The translations under genes and the position numbers were made by a program. DNA of 24,539 bases from positions 1-24,539 of the IMG/VR virus record IMGVR_UViG_3300017950_000065. One strand, given 5' to 3'. The notes under the pieces are model-generated. The model did not search any database and was not told where the DNA came from. It was given only the letters and a program-made list of their open reading frames with translations. The stretch is from a virus. The first letter of the stretch is position 1; each line of letters begins with the position of its first letter. Shown piece after piece: positions 23,754 to 24,539 of this stretch.

Positions 23754-24050
23754 CTAGAAGGGTATGTCGTCTGCGAAATCACCGCTCTGAGGGGCGCTGA
23801 TGGCGTTAGAACCATTACTAGGGTTGCCAGGGTAGATGGGTGCGCCTTGATTCTGGTCATTCTGGGCTGGGCGGTCATCTTCAAACAGCGACAGCCAGAT
23901 CTCACCATCCTTGTTTGGGATAGGTAGAGCCTCCAGTTTAAGGCGAGGTGGCTTGCCATCTTCCTTATCGAAGGCGACACCGACACGAATCCATACAGGC
24001 TTATCGCGGCCTGGTACTTCTTTAGCTTGACTGATGTTAAATCTTTTCAT
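23754..24050 (-). CDS. SSB-like protein with acidic DDIPF tail
   Basis: 98 residues. An N-terminal beta-rich core of ~60 residues (PVWIRVGVAF, PRLKLEALPIPNKDGEIWLS) is followed by a flexible Asn/Gly/Pro linker and ends DFADDIPF, the conserved tip by which bacterial and phage SSBs recruit partner proteins. The core is shorter than a standard OB-fold SSB (about 110 residues), so it may be a compact or divergent ssDNA-binding protein or an unrelated protein that mimics the SSB tail. GGGGAG lies 5 nt before the ATG. It sits 11 nt after the secreted-protein gene and just before the packaging genes. Confidence 0.6.
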   Translation of the reverse strand: MKRFNISQAKEVPGRDKPVWIRVGVAFDKEDGKPPRLKLEALPIPNKDGEIWLSLFEDDRPAQNDQNQGAPIYPGNPSNGSNAISAPQSGDFADDIPF

Positions 24051-24061
24051 AGGTACTCCCC

Positions 24062-24337
24062 TTAGTATCGTGGTACGTAAATTTTAGGCGCTTCAGTAGC
24101 AAAGCGATTGTTTGGCGACTTGTTGCTGTAAGGGCTGCCGTATACCCCGTAGCTATTGTTGATTGAATCAGGGCTGTACTTACTGCCATAGCGACCATAT
24201 GGGTTGCTTACTGAATTCGGATCATAACGATTGCTATTTAGATTACCTAAGAACTTGCCATCAGGTGACACCAGGTAAGGCGATTCTGAAAATGCCTGGC
24301 TAGAAATTAAAACTAACGCTATTGCTAATATCTTCAT
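24062..24337 (-). CDS. Small secreted Tyr/Gly repeat protein
   Basis: 91 residues from the ATG at 24335-24337, chosen because ACGGGAG lies about 7 nt upstream and the protein then begins with a signal peptide (MKILAIALVLISSQAFS, cleavage probably after ...SQAFS). An in-frame start further upstream has no such features and lies over the promoter. The mature part reads SPDGKFLGNLNSNRYDPNSV and then two 16-residue repeats of the form YxPxSxxNxYGxYGSx. This kind of protein is common as a host-encoded periplasmic or surface protein of proteobacteria and occurs sporadically in phages. Function unknown. As the promoter-proximal gene it could be an acquired moron expressed on its own. Confidence 0.8.
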   Translation of the reverse strand: MKILAIALVLISSQAFSESPYLVSPDGKFLGNLNSNRYDPNSVSNPYGRYGSKYSPDSINNSYGVYGSPYSNKSPNNRFATEAPKIYVPRY

Positions 24338-24364
24338 AACTAACTCCCGTTGTAGTAGTGGTTG

Positions 24365-24394
24365 ATTATACGCTATCGCATACTGATAGCACAA
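24365..24394 (-). promoter_or_regulatory. Sigma70-type promoter with inverted-repeat operator
   Basis: On the minus strand a perfect TATAAT (24365-24370) is preceded, after an 18-nt spacer, by TTGTGC (24389-24394), a partial match to TTGACA. The expected transcript start is near 24358, about 20 nt before the secreted-protein ATG. Between the boxes lies an inverted repeat, GCTATC (24385-24390), 7 nt, GATAGC (24372-24377), centred in the spacer where a repressor would block polymerase. One of the two small regulators downstream could be the ligand; that is inference. Confidence 0.65.
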
Positions 24395-24539
24395 CCTTTT
24401 TCATGTAAAACTGGAAAATACTGCGGAGGGTACCCCATATATACAAGCTCAAGACAAAAGCCAAAGGGCCGATTTTTTAGCATAGCTAAATTTGAATGCT
24501 TTTCATTTACATTTAAAAAGGCCGACTGATCCATTTTAA

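Noticed and set aside
24373-24534. A 53-codon minus-strand frame at the right edge, possibly the end of an upstream gene
   Set aside because: It runs through the -35 box and ends in the spacer next to the TATAAT promoter, shows no recognisable motif and has no clear ribosome site. It may be chance; sequence beyond the edge would decide.

Overview
The window is a morphogenesis and packaging block of a tailed phage with T7-like (podovirus) virion architecture. It could be a free phage, an environmental phage contig or a prophage. Every gene I can support lies on the minus strand, so the transcript runs from the right end to the left end. Most adjacent genes overlap or abut (TAATG, ATGA, GTGA junctions), as in one tightly coupled operon. 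Base composition leans AT by eye. The 2-oxoglutarate oxygenase, the tail-fibre modules and the glycine-rich adhesin recall phages of marine or freshwater Proteobacteria; this host assignment is inference.

Right end (about 24.5 to 22.3 kb): a sigma70-type promoter with an inverted repeat between -35 and -10 drives a small secreted tyrosine/glycine-repeat protein. Then come an SSB-like protein with a DDIPF tail, a terminase small subunit, two small DNA-binding regulators (a helix-turn-helix and a ribbon-helix-helix protein), a RusA-type Holliday junction resolvase and a small hypothetical protein.

Packaging and head (22.3 to 15.65 kb): terminase large subunit, a T7 gp13/GNAT-like protein, three small proteins (one of only 43 residues, easily missed), the portal, a Bbp19-like protein, the scaffold, a 171-nt non-coding gap that can fold into a compact multi-stem RNA, the major capsid protein and a small decoration-like protein. 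A Rho-independent terminator follows, at the position equivalent to T7 Tphi between the capsid gene and gene 11.

Tail and ejection proteins (15.6 to 1.2 kb): tail tubular proteins A and B, a gp14-like and a gp15-like internal virion protein, then two proteins of about 800 residues in the place of T7 gp16, the first with an embedded ParB-like domain. Next are a T7-type tail fibre with three 120-bp tandem repeats that ends where an S74 chaperone domain would usually begin, a polyglycine-rich adhesin-like protein and an unrecognised 247-residue protein.

Left end: a tandem two-domain 2OG-Fe(II) oxygenase, and the first codons of a further gene running off the edge. No RNA polymerase, integrase, holin, endolysin, tRNA, IS element or CRISPR was seen. 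The most interesting non-coding signal is the structured element in front of the capsid gene (about 16822-16938).
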